Below, one piece after another: positions 53,001-56,000 of a stretch of DNA of 64,000 nt. The stretch's first letter is position 1. Each line of letters begins with the position of its first letter. Below the pieces are notes generated by a model. The model saw nothing but the letters and a program-made list of their open reading frames with translations. It ran no database searches and was not told the DNA's origin. This DNA comes from Cladopsammia gracilis. Its lineage: Eukaryota > Cnidaria > Anthozoa > Scleractinia > Dendrophylliidae. A program made the position numbers and the translations under genes. The DNA lies in contig JAJGOT010000049.1 in assembly GCA_022457155.1 (NCBI GenBank), positions 1,987,501 through 2,051,500 on the forward strand, written 5' to 3'.

Positions 53001-56000
53001 TATTTTCTGTATAAGTACCGCCATAGCACACGTGACTGATAAAAAAACGACGTCATCACCATTTTTCCCGCCATTTTTCACGTCCAGATAAATAAAACGA
53101 CAGACTGATACTTACGACAGAGAAAGACAAAGCAAAAAACGATCACTTTGCCGTTTGATTTATCTTGTACAAGATTTTAATTATCCAAATCTTGGGCACA
53201 GATCCGGCACCTTGCTTTCATCGGTTTGCAGTCGTGGTTTTTGCTGTTCATTATTTACATTTTTCACGTCGCTACCGTTTACCCAGGCACCAAGTGCAGG
53301 TTATTACACAATCACTCTCAAAACATAAAATCCCATAAAAATTTATCGTCGATAAAATCGACAATTACTCTGAATTTCTGTCGATTTTTATCGATTATAT
53401 TTTTTCATATTAGTATTTAACTTTTTAACTCGATCACCTCGATGTCCAACTCGACATTTCAGGATTCCCTATTAATCGACATTTCGAAACGCTTTATTGT
53501 TTATATTATAGCGGAATAAGTGAAACAAATAACATCTTTACCATATTCACTCAGGATCAATTCTTCTTCTTTTATTAACCTTGCGTTCTCTCGCGTTAAC
53601 GAGATGACTTTAGGAGCCCTTTGATTATTCTCAGGCTGCTATTTTTGTTGTCTTACCACTCGACGAAATTTAGCTAATTAATATGCATAAATTTGCGCCA
53701 AATGGCCATTTTTCGGGGGGGACCCAACAACTCAGAATGAATAAAAAAGTTTGACCTTATATTTTGGCACATGTATCTACTCATGACCTTTAACCTTTGT
53801 GCCAAGTTTGAGCGAAATCGGCGATTTGAGTATTATCTGAACATTCTTAAATGCAAGCAAGATTTTCCTATGCACATATTCGCTTTAGAATATTTTAATA
53901 GTTTTTAGCGCTATATAAATGTATTTATTATGCACTGAAAACTTTCCTATTTGATTATAATACGGGCCCTAAAATCTTGCTTGCGAAGAAGTTCTTTGCA
54001 AAGAACAATAGCATTTTTTCGTTTTCGCAGGTATACAGAATCGTTGTGACAGAAGGATGGCGTGTTTTATTGAATGGAGCAACACAGAGTATTCAGTACA
54101 AATTTCGAACGAGTCGTGATGTTATCTATGGTCACAACTACACCTTTGGAATCACTTGTGAAGCTCTTTGTGGTTTAGGAGCATGGACAAGATTTACTAT
54201 TAAATATCCTGGTTAGTTTTTCGTCATGAACGGGATTTGATGATATTACAATATTGGGACTGATATTACAATAAAACGTTATACACCAAATGATATGTAT
54301 TAGAGCGTGTTAGGGGCACTTATCTTACATGTTATCACACACCTCAAATGTTTACACAAGGCAGTGTGATCCCTTCCAGCATGTTCCAGCTGCCAACAAG
54401 AAAGATTACTCTTAGTAGACAGTTGACCATTTACCTCATGAAATTGACAACGAGGTGACAAAAGCGAGGAATAAAATGGAGAAATTGGGAAAAAAAAGGA
54501 AGTGACGTCAAGGGTACTGTCGACCTTTCTTGGTCAAATTTTGCGTAATTTGGGTTTTCAAATTTCTCTAAAAATATAGCATTGATCTAGAAAATATTGA
54601 AAATCATTAAAAGAACGCAAGATATTTTAAAAGAGAGTTTAAAGAAATAGTTTATAAGTAAGCTATAAGTATGATAATCCGATAATCCCATTCCGGAGTG
54701 CAGCGCCCTCTTTTACTTTTCTGGACAATAAACTTCATCCGGGATCTCGCATATTTGCACATTTTGTTTACATCGCAATCCGGAGCGCATTTTGAGCATA
54801 TTCTCCGCGGCGGTTTTCCATGTTTCGCACGGTCGTCTCACTACGCTTTGTTCCAAGACCTGACAATTGCCAAAATAGGAAGTTAGCAGAATTGTAGAGA
54901 TTACGAGTGAAAAGAACCGCAATCCAATTATGAAAGAATAGGTTCCCGAATAAATCCACTTTGAAGTTGGACAATACAAATTCTATGCGCGTCACACTTT
55001 GGAGAGCCCACGAGAAAAACATTTCAAATTTCGTAAAAGCCCCACACAATTTGGTTAAAATATCCAACGGACATTGTGGCGTGATAATCGGGCAAGTTTA
55101 CATACCTTATAAATTCATTTGAACAGAGGCAATTCTCGCAAAAACACTGAGATCTCGAGTTTAGCTTCGAAAGATTTTCACAGTTTTCGCACCTCATTTT
55201 AACGGCTGTCATCGTGGTCGTACCGCCAACCAATGAAATACAACATAGAACCCCTTGAAGAATATCGTGATACAGCAGTGTAAGCGGAGTTATTCACAGG
55301 GTAACAATCATGGGAAAAACGGCTAAGCTTCGCGCAACTGCAAACCCAAATGAGCGGAAAGCGGAAAAAACGAAAACGCAGCGAAATTTTCGGGGAAACA
55401 AACGAGCGAAAAAGGCTACTGAAAATTTTCTGAGAAATGAAAACATATTATAGAGGTGGCCGTAGAAATTGACCTAAAACACGCGCTGGTATCAGCAATA
55501 AATGCTCGCGAGTAAGCTGTTAAGATATTGAAAAAACCTCACACACTTTGTTAGCCCATTAACGCCAGAGTGATATAGACCAGTTTGTTTTGATGTTCGC
55601 GCTAACACGGAGGATAGTAATTCAGTGAAGCAAACACCGTTTTGTATTGAAACTCTTGCGCGCGCTTAACTAAACCAAAAAAAAAAAAGGAAAAATAATT
55701 TTTATATTAATTTCGGAATTTACAATTCATTAGCTCTTCAGTGATATAAAATTTTTGGGGGATTTCGTTGAAAACAGCGCGCGTACGAAAGATTTGTTGA
55801 CAGTTAGCGTAAGTAAAGTTTCAAGTGGTTCATTGTGCATTTCCGCAAATGTCGACCAAATTTGACTTTGGTTGCGTTGGAGTTAAGTAATGCTCCACAT
55901 AAGAACTAGGGTAAACTTCATTGTTGTGCGGCATTGTCTCTTTCCCACATAGAATGTCTTTGATTTCAAGAATAGGGGACGAGCTGGTGGTTTATAATTA

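Noticed and set aside
54713..55067. Minus-strand frames reading [10 protein letters not shown]... as continuation of the 55106-55233 exon
   Set aside because: The phase does not match: joining at the TGTCAG acceptor gives an immediate stop.
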